Positions 52,229 to 60,265 of a stretch of DNA of 64,000 nt are shown here, piece after piece. Both the position numbers and the translations under genes were made by a program. Numbering within the stretch: position 1 is the stretch's first letter; each line of letters starts with the position of its first letter. This DNA is from Myxococcaceae bacterium JPH2 (GTDB lineage: Bacteria; Myxococcota; Myxococcia; Myxococcales; Myxococcaceae), in the NCBI GenBank assembly GCA_016458225.1, contig JAEMGR010000003.1, forward strand, positions 496,001-560,000, written 5' to 3'. A model generated the notes under the pieces. The model ran no database searches and had not been told where the DNA came from. It saw only the letters and a list, made by a program, of their open reading frames with translations.

Positions 52229-53194
52229 TCAGAAGGGCCCGTAGGACGGCTCCGCGGCCGTGGGCACCGCGAGGCTCACCGAGCTGGGCGTGAGGCTCAC
52301 CGTCGCGCGGTAGATGCTCGGGTCTCCGCCCGCGTCGGAGAAGAGGAAGCCCAGGCCACTGGCGCTCGTCCAGCTCGGGAAGGTCTCCTGCACGGTGGCC
52401 GTGGAGTAGTCGGACAGGCGGCGGAGCTGGCCGATGCCCGTGGACGTCAGCGGCCCCACGAAGATGCGCGTGCTGCCCGAGGAGAGCTTCCCATCGAGCG
52501 CCACCTGCGTGCCGTCCGACGACACCACCGCGCGGTTCACGATGGACAGCACCTCGTTGCCCAGCGAGCTGAACGTCGCGGGCCCGCCATTGAGCGGCAC
52601 CCGCGCGAGCTGGTTGAACTGGAAGGTGTTGTTGCCCGCGGGCACCAGCACCGTCGTGCCGTTCGGGAAGAAGGACGGCGCGCCGTAGGAGATGGTGGTG
52701 CCCGGGGTGAGCGCCTTGAAGCTGCTGCCATCCACGTTCACCTGCCCCAGCTCGCTGTTGGAGCCCGAGCCCCGGTCGAACACGAAGACGATGGTGCGCG
52801 AGTCCGGGCTGAAGGTGGGATAGCGGAAGTTGGTGCAGCCCCTCACGCCACACGCCACGTCGTTGGTCGTGAAGAGGGTCGCCGTCACGCCGCCCGAGGT
52901 GGGGACCGTCTGCAGCGACGTGGTGTTGCCCGACTTCTGCACGAAGACGACGCTGCGCCCGTCACGCGACACCGAGGGCTGGAACGCGCCACCGCCGGAC
53001 GTCAGCCGCTGCGGGCTGTTGGGGTCTCCTTTGTCATCCACCACGTAGACGTTGCGGTCGTTGCGAACGAACGCGAAGCCTCGGGTGAAGAGCACGTCGC
53101 CCGCGCCACCGCCGCCTCCTTCGTCCAGGGGCTGGCACGCGCCCAGAAGTCCCACCGCCACCATCCCGCCGAGAATTCGCCGGATGCCACGCAT
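52229..53194 (-). CDS. TolB-like/PD40 beta-propeller lipoprotein
   Basis: 321 residues from ATG 53194; ten more codons are open upstream. The lipoprotein signal ends VGLLGAC. WD40-like PD40 repeats recur with the S[P/R]DGRxxVF pattern: PSVSRDGRSVVFV, PTFSPDSRTIVFVF, PSFFPNGTTVLVP, AVVSSDGTQVAL and PSWTSASGLGFLFS. Six or seven blades are expected, like the C-terminal domain of TolB. A periplasmic or surface scaffold is likely. No tol-pal genes are nearby. The hydrolase gene follows four bases downstream. Confidence 0.8.
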   Translation of the reverse strand: MRGIRRILGGMVAVGLLGACQPLDEGGGGGAGDVLFTRGFAFVRNDRNVYVVDDKGDPNSPQRLTSGGGAFQPSVSRDGRSVVFVQKSGNTTSLQTVPTSGGVTATLFTTNDVACGVRGCTNFRYPTFSPDSRTIVFVFDRGSGSNSELGQVNVDGSSFKALTPGTTISYGAPSFFPNGTTVLVPAGNNTFQFNQLARVPLNGGPATFSSLGNEVLSIVNRAVVSSDGTQVALDGKLSSGSTRIFVGPLTSTGIGQLRRLSDYSTATVQETFPSWTSASGLGFLFSDAGGDPSIYRATVSLTPSSVSLAVPTAAEPSYGPF

Positions 53195-53293
53195 CGCTGT
53201 CTCCACTGTCGGCCCTGTTGGCAAAGCGCCCGCACTACAGAGTGCGAAGGCTCCGACGTCAACGCGGACAGCGGATTCAACTTCCCGTGGGAG

Positions 53294-53821
53294 TCAGCGG
53301 TTGAGCTTCTGCAGCTCGTTGCGGCACAGGTTGCAGAGCGACAGCTGCTTGCGGTCACAGTCCTGTGGCGCCTGGGCGAAGAACATCACGCAGCGAAGGT
53401 CCTCGCAGTACGACAGGCCCAGCAGGTGACCGGCCTGGTGCACCACCTCCACCTGGAGGCGGCGGCGCAGGTGCTCGCCCTCCGCGCCATGGCGCATGCG
53501 GGACAGGCTCACCACCGCGACCTTCGACTCGCGGTCCGCCTCGCCGAGGACGAAGGGCGAGTCCGGGACGAACAGGTCCACGTCCGTCACGCCCATCACC
53601 AGGTGCTGCCCCGGCTCCATCAAGGGAGTGAGCCGGCGCATGATGGCGTTGCAGTGGTATTGGCCGCGATCCTTGTTGAAGGCGTAGGTGGGAGCTGGCA
53701 GCGCCGCGCGTCCCACCACCGCCGTGACGCCCATGTGCGTCGCCAGCGGGTCCTGCAAGTCCCTCAACAGGGTGGCCGGAGGGCTCCCCACGGAGAGCAG
53801 CAGGAGTGTCTTCTGCGGCAT
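53294..53821 (-). CDS. Archaemetzincin-like protein with Gln in place of catalytic Glu
   Basis: 175 residues from ATG 53821. The archaemetzincin pattern HExxHxxGx3Cx4CxM...CxxC is present with one change: VVHQAGHLLGLSYCEDLRCVM gives His128, Gln129 instead of Glu, His132, then Cys139 and Cys144. A CNLC pair (163-166) comes before the end. The zinc ligands are kept, but the general base is missing, so it may bind zinc without normal peptidase activity. The N-terminal part (LPAPTYAFNKDRGQYHCNAIM, VTDVDLFVPD) also fits the family. No signal peptide. It is downstream of tRNA-Gln on the same strand. Confidence 0.75.
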   Translation of the reverse strand: MPQKTLLLLSVGSPPATLLRDLQDPLATHMGVTAVVGRAALPAPTYAFNKDRGQYHCNAIMRRLTPLMEPGQHLVMGVTDVDLFVPDSPFVLGEADRESKVAVVSLSRMRHGAEGEHLRRRLQVEVVHQAGHLLGLSYCEDLRCVMFFAQAPQDCDRKQLSLCNLCRNELQKLNR

Positions 53822-53879
53822 CGGCCCACCGTCCTTGTTCCCGATGGGGGACGCTCTACCGCGTCCCCCCGGAGCGGAG

Positions 53880-53953
53880 TGGCTGGGGCGCAAGGATTCG
53901 AACCTTGATAATCAGATTCAAAGTCTGACGTCCTGCCATTAGACGACGCCCCA
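53880..53953 (-). tRNA. tRNA-Gln (anticodon TTG)
   Basis: The minus strand folds as a cloverleaf. The acceptor stem is TGGGGCG with CGCCCCA and a G discriminator. The anticodon arm is TCAGA-CTTTGAA-TCTGA, with loop anticodon TTG. The T arm is AAGG-TTCGAAT-CCTT, within the standard GGTTCGAATCC. The 3' CCA is encoded. Total 74 bases including CCA. It reads Gln CAA codons, rare in this GC-rich genome, and wobble to CAG is likely. Confidence 0.93.
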
Positions 53954-53981
53954 GCAGGTTCGCACGCGTACCTTCGAGCCG

Positions 53982-54010
53982 ATTGTACGGCATCCCGACG
54001 GCCTCGGGAA
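53982..54010 (-). promoter_or_regulatory. Candidate promoter of tRNA-Gln
   Basis: On the minus strand TTCCCG (54010-54005) and TACAAT (53987-53982) are 17 bases apart. TACAAT is a strong -10 match; the -35 match is weak. Transcription would start about 20 bases before the mature tRNA 5' end. Confidence 0.45.
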
Positions 54011-54069
54011 CCCACCCTGACGCGCTCCCCCTCACGCGGAGCGTCCGTCCCGTGAGGAGGAAGCACAGC

Positions 54070-54092
54070 GGATTTCACTTTTCGTGAAATCC
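54070..54092 (-). terminator. AT-rich hairpin downstream of rtcB
   Basis: GGATTTCAC and GTGAAATCC form a perfect nine-base-pair stem with a five-base loop (GAAAA on the minus strand). It starts 10 bases after the rtcB stop codon and is much more AT-rich than its surroundings. A terminator is the simplest reading; an operator for the downstream tRNA promoter is an alternative. Confidence 0.5.
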
Positions 54093-54102
54093 ACCCAGCC
54101 GG

Positions 54103-55260
54103 TCAGCCCTTGAGGACCGCCAGCGGGGTGAGCCGCACCCGGGGCACGGCGAGATCTGCAGCGTCCTCCAGCACCTCGGAGATGTCGCGATAGGCCGCCG
54201 GGGCCTCCTCCACCAGCGAGTCGAGGCGCCGAGGGTCGAAGACGACGCGACGCAGGGCGTTCTCCAATGCGGCAGGGCGGATGCGCTGGCGGGCCTCGGT
54301 GCGGGTGAGGACGCGGCCGGCGCCGTGCGCGCAGGAGCGGTAGGCCCGGGGCTCGCCTCGGCCCGTGACGAGGTAGGAGGCCGTCCCCATCGAGCCGGGG
54401 AGGAGGCCCACCGCGCCCTCCTCCAGCCCCACCGCCCCCTTTCGGTGCACCCACAACGCGCGGCCGAAGTGCGTCTCCCGCGCGACGTGGTTGTGGTGCA
54501 CGTCCACTGTGGAGTCAGGCTCCGGCGCCACCCCGAGCACCTCACCCAGCACCGCGAGCGCCTGGGCCGCGAGGGCCTCCCGATTGGCGCGCGCGAATCG
54601 GCAGGCGAGCGCCATGTCCTCGAGGCAGGCGAGCCCCTCGGGGGTGTCCGTCCGGAGCGCCGGGAGTGAGCCCTCGCCCTTCGCGACCGCCGCCTGCTGG
54701 TGGTGCGCACCGATGGCGGCGCCCACGCCCCGAGAGCCCGAGTGCACGAGCAGCCACAGGTCGCCCGCGCCGTCGCGGTCCAGCTCGAGGAAGTGGTTGC
54801 CCCCGCCGAGCGTGCCCAGGTGTCGCGGCGCGAGCTGCGTCCACGCGCGGCCCAGGCGCTGGGTGGAGAGCGGGGGCGTCCGCAGGTCCGCCGGCAGCTC
54901 CTGCTCGCGCCTCCGGTGGACGTCGTCTCCCACGGGGATTCGCGCGCCCAGTCGGGACACGAGGTCCTCCAGGTCCGAGCGCCCGAGCGACGCCGCGGGG
55001 AACGCGAAGCGGTACGCGCTCACGCCGCAGCCCAGGTCCCCGCCGAGCGCCCCTGGCACGACGTGGTGCTCGGTGGCGAAGACGGTGCCCACCGCCACCC
55101 CGTGTGCCACGTGAACATCGGGCATCGCCGCGATGTGCTCGACGACATAGGGCTGCGCCGCGAGGTGCTGGAGCTGCTTCAGCGCTTTCGGCGGAAGGGC
55201 GCGAGCCCACGCGAGGATGGGGACGGCGCTCGACGAGGCATCGAAGACGCGCGGCATCAT
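54103..55260 (-). CDS. rtcB: RtcB-family RNA ligase
   Basis: 385 residues. RtcB signatures are complete: metal ligand Cys78 in GGDLGCGVSAYRF, the His of LGTLGGGNHFLEL (near 155), LVHSGSRGVG, VDVHHNHVARETH, and the guanylylated His312 in SCAHGAGRVLTR. It is slightly shorter than typical RtcB (about 400-480). The family joins RNA 2',3'-cyclic phosphate or 3'-phosphate ends to 5'-OH ends using GTP and Mn2+, in tRNA splicing or RNA repair. The start ATGATG overlaps the stop of the RbfA-like gene by four bases, so the two are translationally coupled. No PrfH or archease gene is adjacent. Confidence 0.92.
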   Translation of the reverse strand: MMPRVFDASSSAVPILAWARALPPKALKQLQHLAAQPYVVEHIAAMPDVHVAHGVAVGTVFATEHHVVPGALGGDLGCGVSAYRFAFPAASLGRSDLEDLVSRLGARIPVGDDVHRRREQELPADLRTPPLSTQRLGRAWTQLAPRHLGTLGGGNHFLELDRDGAGDLWLLVHSGSRGVGAAIGAHHQQAAVAKGEGSLPALRTDTPEGLACLEDMALACRFARANREALAAQALAVLGEVLGVAPEPDSTVDVHHNHVARETHFGRALWVHRKGAVGLEEGAVGLLPGSMGTASYLVTGRGEPRAYRSCAHGAGRVLTRTEARQRIRPAALENALRRVVFDPRRLDSLVEEAPAAYRDISEVLEDAADLAVPRVRLTPLAVLKG

Positions 55261-55673
55261 GACGCGTCTCCTTCCTCGTCGGGCGCATCCTCCTCGTCCG
55301 ACCAGGGAGCGGTGCCCAGGTAGACGAACCGCAGGTACGGCACGCGCTTGAGGTTGAGGTGGGCGGCTACCTGCGCGCGCAGGTAGCCCTGCGCTCCCTC
55401 CAGCGCGTCCTCCACCGAGGACGAAGCATGACGTGTGGCGTGGAGGGTGTAGCCGATGCGGATGAGCCGACCATCCGGGGACAACTCGAAGGACTTCAGC
55501 GCGAAGCCCTCGAGGCGTGGGTCGGACAGCTCGGTGCGAAACAGCAGGTCCACCTCGTGGAACAGGGTGGACTGCACGCGCAGGTGACGCGCGGTGAACG
55601 GCTGCGACTTCAACAGCGAGGAACCCGAGCGCCGATGCGGCGCGCGGGGACGACGAGGCGTGGAAGGAGACAT
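55257..55673 (-). CDS. RbfA-like ribosome-binding factor paralogue
   Basis: 138 residues. The core resembles RbfA: a first helix VQSTLFHEVDLLFRTELSDPRL with the conserved DPRL, then FELSPDGRLIRIGYTL, a helix ALEGAQGYLRAQVAAHLNLK and the final strand RVPYLRFVYL. The N terminus is basic (RRPRAPHRRSG) and the C terminus acidic. RbfA binds the 30S subunit and 16S rRNA in maturation. The housekeeping rbfA normally sits near infB/nusA, which are not here, so this may be a specialised paralogue. Its coupling to rtcB suggests a joint role in rRNA or ribosome repair (inference). Confidence 0.7.
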   Translation of the reverse strand: MSPSTPRRPRAPHRRSGSSLLKSQPFTARHLRVQSTLFHEVDLLFRTELSDPRLEGFALKSFELSPDGRLIRIGYTLHATRHASSSVEDALEGAQGYLRAQVAAHLNLKRVPYLRFVYLGTAPWSDEEDAPDEEGDAS

Positions 55674-56110
55674 GAACGGAACGGTTCCCAGACGACAGGG
55701 TGCACGCAGACGGCGGCTCCGCGCGGCACACGCTGGCCTGAGGTGGCGACCCCGTTCCCATGCCCGACTCCACCCTGGGAGCCCGGCGAGACGACGGATG
55801 ACGCCCGGTCAGGCGCGCGACGACGCGCGAGCACACTCCGAGACACCGTTGAAGACACCATCCATGACACACCTCCCGCCGCGCTCATCGGCACGGCTCG
55901 CACTGTCGCGGTCGGTCGCCGGACGGCGCGACCGGCCGCGCTGACGAAATTGCCCCTGAATTCCTGACACGGACGCTGTCTCTCGTCCCCGCGCGCCAGG
56001 GCCAGCGGCTGTCCACCGGTGACCACTCGCTCTTTCCACCAGCCGACGCGCGGGCCCAGGTGCATTGGCGGACTGCTCGCATCCAGGCAAGCAGTCACTT
56101 GGGAGGACCC
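55674..56110. other. Divergent intergenic region between rbfA-like and disulfide-reductase genes
   Basis: About 440 bases, which should hold the promoters of both divergent genes. Apart from the possible 18-codon leader frame, I see no gene, long repeat or clear promoter. A purine-rich GGGAGGA precedes the reductase start at 56111. Confidence 0.4.
55809..55865 (-). CDS. Possible 18-residue leader peptide upstream of the rbfA-like gene
   Basis: ATG 55865 is preceded at a good distance by GGGAGGTG, the strongest ribosome-binding site in this intergenic region. It opens an 18-codon frame (MDGVFNGVSECARASSRA) ending in TGA, about 135 bases upstream of the rbfA-like start. It could be a translated leader or just a chance site. 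Confidence 0.3.
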   Translation of the reverse strand: MDGVFNGVSECARASSRA

Positions 56111-57508
56111 ATGTCCGAGACATTCGACGTCGTGGTCATCGGAGGCGGCCCCACGGGCGAGAACGTCGCGGCCCGAGCCGCCGCGGGCGGACTCTCCGTG
56201 GCGCTGGTGGAGCACGAGCTCTACGGCGGCGAGTGCTCCTATTGGGCCTGCGTCCCCAGCAAGGCGCTGCTGCGCCCCACCGAGGCGCTGTGGCTCGCCC
56301 AGCACACCCCTGGCGCTCGCGAGGCGCTCAAGGGTCCGCTGGTGGCGAGCGCGGTGCTCGCGCATCGCGATGCCCTGGTGAAGGGCTACGACGACTCCTC
56401 ACAGGTGAAGTGGGCCGAGAACGCGAACCTCACACCCGTGCGCGGCCATGGACGGCTCGCGGGTCCTCGGCGGGTGAGCGTGGCGAGCAAGGACGGCACG
56501 ACGCGCGAGCTGGAAGCGCGGCGCGCGGTGGTGCTGGCCACGGGCAGCCAACCGCGCGTGCCGGACATCCCGGGCCTGCGGGCGTCGAAGCCTTGGGACA
56601 ACCGAGAAGCCACGGCGGCGGCTCGCGCCCCACGGCGACTCCTGGTGCTGGGCGGTGGCGTGGAGGCCGTGGAGCTGGCGCAAGCGTGGCGCGGGTTGGG
56701 CTCGGAGGAGGTCACGCTGGTGCAGCGCGGCCCGCGCGTGCTCACGCGCTTCGAGCCCTTCGTGGGAGAGCAGGTCGCCCAGGCCCTGCGGGACTCCGGC
56801 GTGCGCGTGGTGCTGGGGACGGAGGCCGCGCGGGTGAGCCGCGCGGGTGACGCGGGCGAATACACGGTGACGCTCACGCACGACGCGGGCGAGGCGCGCG
56901 CCGATGCGCTGCTCGTGGCGATGGGCCGCGTGGCCCGTACAGACGACCTGGGTCTGGAGACCGTGGGCCTGAAGCCGGGCGGCTCGGTGGAGGTGGATGA
57001 TCAACTTCGCGCCCGAGGCGTGGCGGGCGGCTGGCTCTACGCGTGTGGCGACGTGAACGGCCGCAACCTCCTCACGCACATGGGCAAGTACCAGGCGCGG
57101 ACCGCCGGAGACGTCATCCTCGGCAAGCAGGCAGCGGCCTGGGCGGACGCGCGCGCTGTTCCCCAGGTCGTCTTCACCCATCCCCAGGTCGCGAGCGTAG
57201 GACTCACGGAGGCGCAAGCTCGCCGCGCAGGACTGCCCGTGCGCGCGGTGCAGTACGAGCTGGGGAACGTGACGGGCACCGTGCTGCTGGGCGAGGGCTT
57301 GAAGGGCACCGCGAAGCTCGTCGTGGACGAGAAGCGCCGCATCATCGTAGGCGCCAGCTTCACCGGCCCCGAGGTGGGCGAGATGCTCCACGCGGCCACC
57401 ATCGCCGTCGCCGGTCAGGTGTCCCTGGACACGCTGTGGCACGCGGTGCCGTCCTTCCCCACCCTGAGCGAGGTGTGGCTGCGCCTGCTGGAGACCTACG
57501 GCCTCTGA
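56111..57508 (+). CDS. FAD-dependent pyridine nucleotide-disulfide oxidoreductase
   Basis: 465 residues from ATG 56111. The N-terminal FAD loop is VVVIGGGPTGENVAARAA. The redox-active disulfide is in GGECSYWACVPSKALL (CxxxxC). The NAD(P) loop is LLVLGGGVEAVELAQAW. YACGDVNG is the second FAD contact and HAVPSFPTLSEVWLRLLE the dimer-interface end. It belongs to the lipoamide dehydrogenase/mercuric reductase/glutathione reductase family, but the substrate cannot be decided. The spacing and the SYWA insert resemble poorly characterised disulfide reductases. No E2/E3 complex genes or mer genes are adjacent. Confidence 0.88.
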   Translation: MSETFDVVVIGGGPTGENVAARAAAGGLSVALVEHELYGGECSYWACVPSKALLRPTEALWLAQHTPGAREALKGPLVASAVLAHRDALVKGYDDSSQVKWAENANLTPVRGHGRLAGPRRVSVASKDGTTRELEARRAVVLATGSQPRVPDIPGLRASKPWDNREATAAARAPRRLLVLGGGVEAVELAQAWRGLGSEEVTLVQRGPRVLTRFEPFVGEQVAQALRDSGVRVVLGTEAARVSRAGDAGEYTVTLTHDAGEARADALLVAMGRVARTDDLGLETVGLKPGGSVEVDDQLRARGVAGGWLYACGDVNGRNLLTHMGKYQARTAGDVILGKQAAAWADARAVPQVVFTHPQVASVGLTEAQARRAGLPVRAVQYELGNVTGTVLLGEGLKGTAKLVVDEKRRIIVGASFTGPEVGEMLHAATIAVAGQVSLDTLWHAVPSFPTLSEVWLRLLETYGL

Positions 57509-57546
57509 TTGCGGCCCGGCGCCGCCCATGGAATGACGCCGGCTGC

Positions 57547-58815
57547 ATGAGCGCCGTCACACCCGGGCACGCCCCTCCCTCTCCCCGAGCCTCCCCTACC
57601 TCGCGCGACTGGCGAGAGGATCCCAAGTGGGCCCGCTGGGTGGGATGGGGGGTGCTCGCGGTGCTCGCCATCGCGGCGGTGGCGCTGGGGCAGAATCCAC
57701 GGCGAGGGATCGACTTCCGCGTCTATCTCACCGCCGCGGAGCGCTTCCTCGAGGGCTCGGACCTGTACCGGGTCTCCGACGGCACCATGCCGTTCAAGTA
57801 CGCCCCCGTCACCGCGCCGCTCTTCATTCCCTTCCAGGTGCTGCCCGCGCGGCTCGCGGTGGCGCTGTGGAATCTCGGATCCGTCCTGGCCCTGCTGGCC
57901 GTGGCGCGCCTCACGGCCCGCGCCCAGCCGGCTCCGGGTGAGGCGCCTTCGTGGGCCTGGGCGCCTGTGCTCGCCACGCTCGCGCTCTTCCCTGCCTTCT
58001 CCTTCGAACTCTTCTACGGACAGGTGGACGCGGTGCTCCTCCTGTTGCTCGTGCTGGCTGCGGCCCGTGCGGAGCGAGGCGAAGCCTGGGTGCCCGGCGC
58101 GGCGTTCGCCGTCGCGTGTCTGCTGAAGCCGCCCGCCGCGCTGCTCGGCCTGTTCTTCCTCTGGCGTCGACAGTGGCGCGTCGTGGGCACCACCGCCGCC
58201 GTGGGCAGCCTGCTCGTGCTGCCCACGCTCGCGCGCTACGGCATGACAGGGACGATGTCCCAGCTCCACGCGTGGACCGAGACGCTCGCGCGCACCACGC
58301 CGCCCTGGGCCCTGGGACACAATCCCCAAGGGCTGCCCACGTTGCTGCTCTCGCTGGTGCTTCCTGCGGAGTCCGTGCCGCCGCCTCACGCGCTCCCGAT
58401 CGCGCAGGGCGTGGCGCTCGTGCTCTTCATTGCGGCCATCGCGTGGGCTCGCCCTGGACCCGCGGATCTGCTCGCGATGTGCTGCCTGGGGGTGACGCTG
58501 CTGTCGCCCCTGGCCTGGCGCGCCAACTACGTCCTCGCGTGGCCGCTGCTCCGCGGGCTGCTGGAGGGGCGCACGCGAATCGGAGTCGCGCTCGTCGCGC
58601 TGGTGGCGCTCACGGGGATGCTTGTCTCGGACACGGCGTTCGGGCCGGACCTCTCGCGACAGGTGCTCCTCTTCCGGCCCTTCGCGCTCGCGTACACGGC
58701 GCTGCTACTCGCCACCGTGTGGCAGGTGCATCGCCGTGGCGCTCCCGCCGCCGTGCTCCCCAGTGGAGAGGTGACGCAACTGCCGCGTGGGCTCGCGAGC
58801 AGCCGCGTTCCGTAG
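57547..58815 (+). CDS. GT87-family (DUF2029) membrane glycosyltransferase
   Basis: 422 residues, 38 bases after the reductase gene. About ten transmembrane helices with an extracytoplasmic loop after the first: RRGIDFRVYLTAAERFLEGS is the GT-C acidic motif region (Asp in IDFRVY), then VSDGTMPFKYAPVTAPLFIP, with YGQVDAVLLLLL and a LLKPPAALL segment characteristic of the alpha-mannosyltransferase-like GT87 family. It would use a polyprenyl-phosphate sugar at the outer face of the inner membrane for cell-envelope glycan. The acceptor is unknown. Confidence 0.82.
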   Translation: MSAVTPGHAPPSPRASPTSRDWREDPKWARWVGWGVLAVLAIAAVALGQNPRRGIDFRVYLTAAERFLEGSDLYRVSDGTMPFKYAPVTAPLFIPFQVLPARLAVALWNLGSVLALLAVARLTARAQPAPGEAPSWAWAPVLATLALFPAFSFELFYGQVDAVLLLLLVLAAARAERGEAWVPGAAFAVACLLKPPAALLGLFFLWRRQWRVVGTTAAVGSLLVLPTLARYGMTGTMSQLHAWTETLARTTPPWALGHNPQGLPTLLLSLVLPAESVPPPHALPIAQGVALVLFIAAIAWARPGPADLLAMCCLGVTLLSPLAWRANYVLAWPLLRGLLEGRTRIGVALVALVALTGMLVSDTAFGPDLSRQVLLFRPFALAYTALLLATVWQVHRRGAPAAVLPSGEVTQLPRGLASSRVP

Positions 58816-59028
58816 CGCAGTCCCTCGCGAGTGCTGATCGGCTACGCCTCGGCTTGCGATCGCGAGGCACTCGGCATGCGACCGAGGGGGCTGCACTTCC
58901 GCCCGCGATGGACGGGCCCCTGCACGCGGCAAATGGAGCGGTGCTTCATGGCCCAGGCGCGAGGCCCATCCGGGCGCTCGCGCTCCTGGCACTGGGACCT
59001 TCGTGGCGCGGCTCTCCGTTGGGCGAGA

Positions 59029-59556
59029 TCAGGCGGACGGGAGCATTCCGTTGGAGGACTCTTCGTGGACCGCGGCGATGACCTCGGCGGAGGCTCCGTC
59101 CGAGAACAGCGAGGCGCCATTCAGCGACCGCACCTTGGGCGGACGGCCACGACGACGGGGCGCGTTCTCCTCGGAGCCGATGGACGGCGCGACGGGCTCC
59201 GCCGCGAGCGTGCCCTCCGCCTTGCTCGCCTTTCGCATCGGACGCGGCAAGTGGATGCCCTCCAGCTTCTCGCTCAGCGCCGCATCCTCCTCGGCGAAGA
59301 CGCGCGCATAGGCCAGCGCCCGCTGTCCCTTCTGAAGCAGCGCGTCCTGGCTCTCCTGCAGCCCCTGGCGCGCGGCCTCCAGCGCCGCCTGGGCCCGAGC
59401 GACCACCTCGGCACGCTCACGCACCAGCGCCGCGGCATCTCCCAGCACCGCCGTGTCCAGGTCGGGGAAGCGAACCTCGGCCAGGTCCGTGGCGAACAGC
59501 TCGAGCAGCGCACGCAGCGCGGGAGAGATGGAGTCGTTGTCGGTCGGATCGAACAT
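59029..59556 (-). CDS. Protein with AT-hook-like C terminus
   Basis: 175 residues. The N-terminal 110 residues are helical and coiled-coil prone (LGDAAALVRERAEVVARAQA, then LEAARQGLQESQDALLQKGQ). A basic patch, RRRGRPPKVR (near residues 133-142), matches the GRP core of AT-hook DNA-binding motifs known in eukaryotic HMGA and in the myxobacterial regulator CarD. The last part is unremarkable. It may bind AT-rich DNA minor groove as a small architectural factor. That is an inference from one motif. Confidence 0.6.
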   Translation of the reverse strand: MFDPTDNDSISPALRALLELFATDLAEVRFPDLDTAVLGDAAALVRERAEVVARAQAALEAARQGLQESQDALLQKGQRALAYARVFAEEDAALSEKLEGIHLPRPMRKASKAEGTLAAEPVAPSIGSEENAPRRRGRPPKVRSLNGASLFSDGASAEVIAAVHEESSNGMLPSA

Positions 59557-59661
59557 GTGGGTGCCTCCTCACAAGGCAGGGGAGCCAGTATCTGCCCAGA
59601 TGTTCAGTGTCCTTTCAAGGGGGTTCGTTCCGGAGCCTGAAAGTCGGGCCCCGGCGCACGT

Positions 59662-60261
59662 TCACCAGCGGACCACCAGCGAGAAGTCCGTGAACGGATC
59701 CGCGCCGGCCTCCAGCTCGGCCACGAAGCGCTGCCCGGTGGGTCCGCGTGACACCCCGCCCAGCGTCAGCCCCATGCACCAGGACGGCCCCAAGAGGTCG
59801 CCGCGGAAAGAGAGCCGCGCGCTCGTGTCCGAGACGCGCTCGTAGTCGCGCTCGCCGAACGTGCACGTGGCCCCCGCGAGCCCCGGCACGTTGGACAGGC
59901 CTCGGTGCGGATCATCTCCCGCGATGGCCAACACGAGCTGCCCCACCGCCGAGGAGAACACCCGCTCGGAGGCCGCGCGCGCCACCTGCTCGACCGCGAC
60001 CGCATAGTCCTGACCGCGCCGCTCCAGCTCGCGCCCCGCCAGGTCGAGCACGCTCAGATACTCCAGCGCGGAACACGACTGGTGAGACTTGAGCTTCGCC
60101 AGCCCTCGCGTCATCGCGCGCGCCTCGCGCAGCGTCTCCTCTCCCGCGAGCCGCTCCACTCCCTCCAGCAGCCCCTCGAAGAAGAACCCCATCAGCGTGT
60201 GCTCGGGCTGGCACAGCGCCATCCGGGCTTGTACCGCCTGCGCGGAATCCGTCAGTCTCAC
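59662..60261 (-). CDS. DUF2378/TIGR02265-like myxobacterial family protein
   Basis: 199 residues. It resembles the roughly 200-residue myxobacterial paralogous family: TLMGFFFEGLLEGVERLAG near residue 25, a helical middle, then a strand-rich C-terminal half (YERVSDTSARLSFRGDLLGP, VAELEAGADPFTDFSLVVRW). The family function is unknown. No signal peptide. The start lies four bases after the stop of the phosphoesterase gene upstream, so it is probably in the same transcript. The family assignment is from memory of pattern and size, hence tentative. Confidence 0.5.
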   Translation of the reverse strand: MRLTDSAQAVQARMALCQPEHTLMGFFFEGLLEGVERLAGEETLREARAMTRGLAKLKSHQSCSALEYLSVLDLAGRELERRGQDYAVAVEQVARAASERVFSSAVGQLVLAIAGDDPHRGLSNVPGLAGATCTFGERDYERVSDTSARLSFRGDLLGPSWCMGLTLGGVSRGPTGQRFVAELEAGADPFTDFSLVVRW

Positions 60262-60265
60262 GGGC

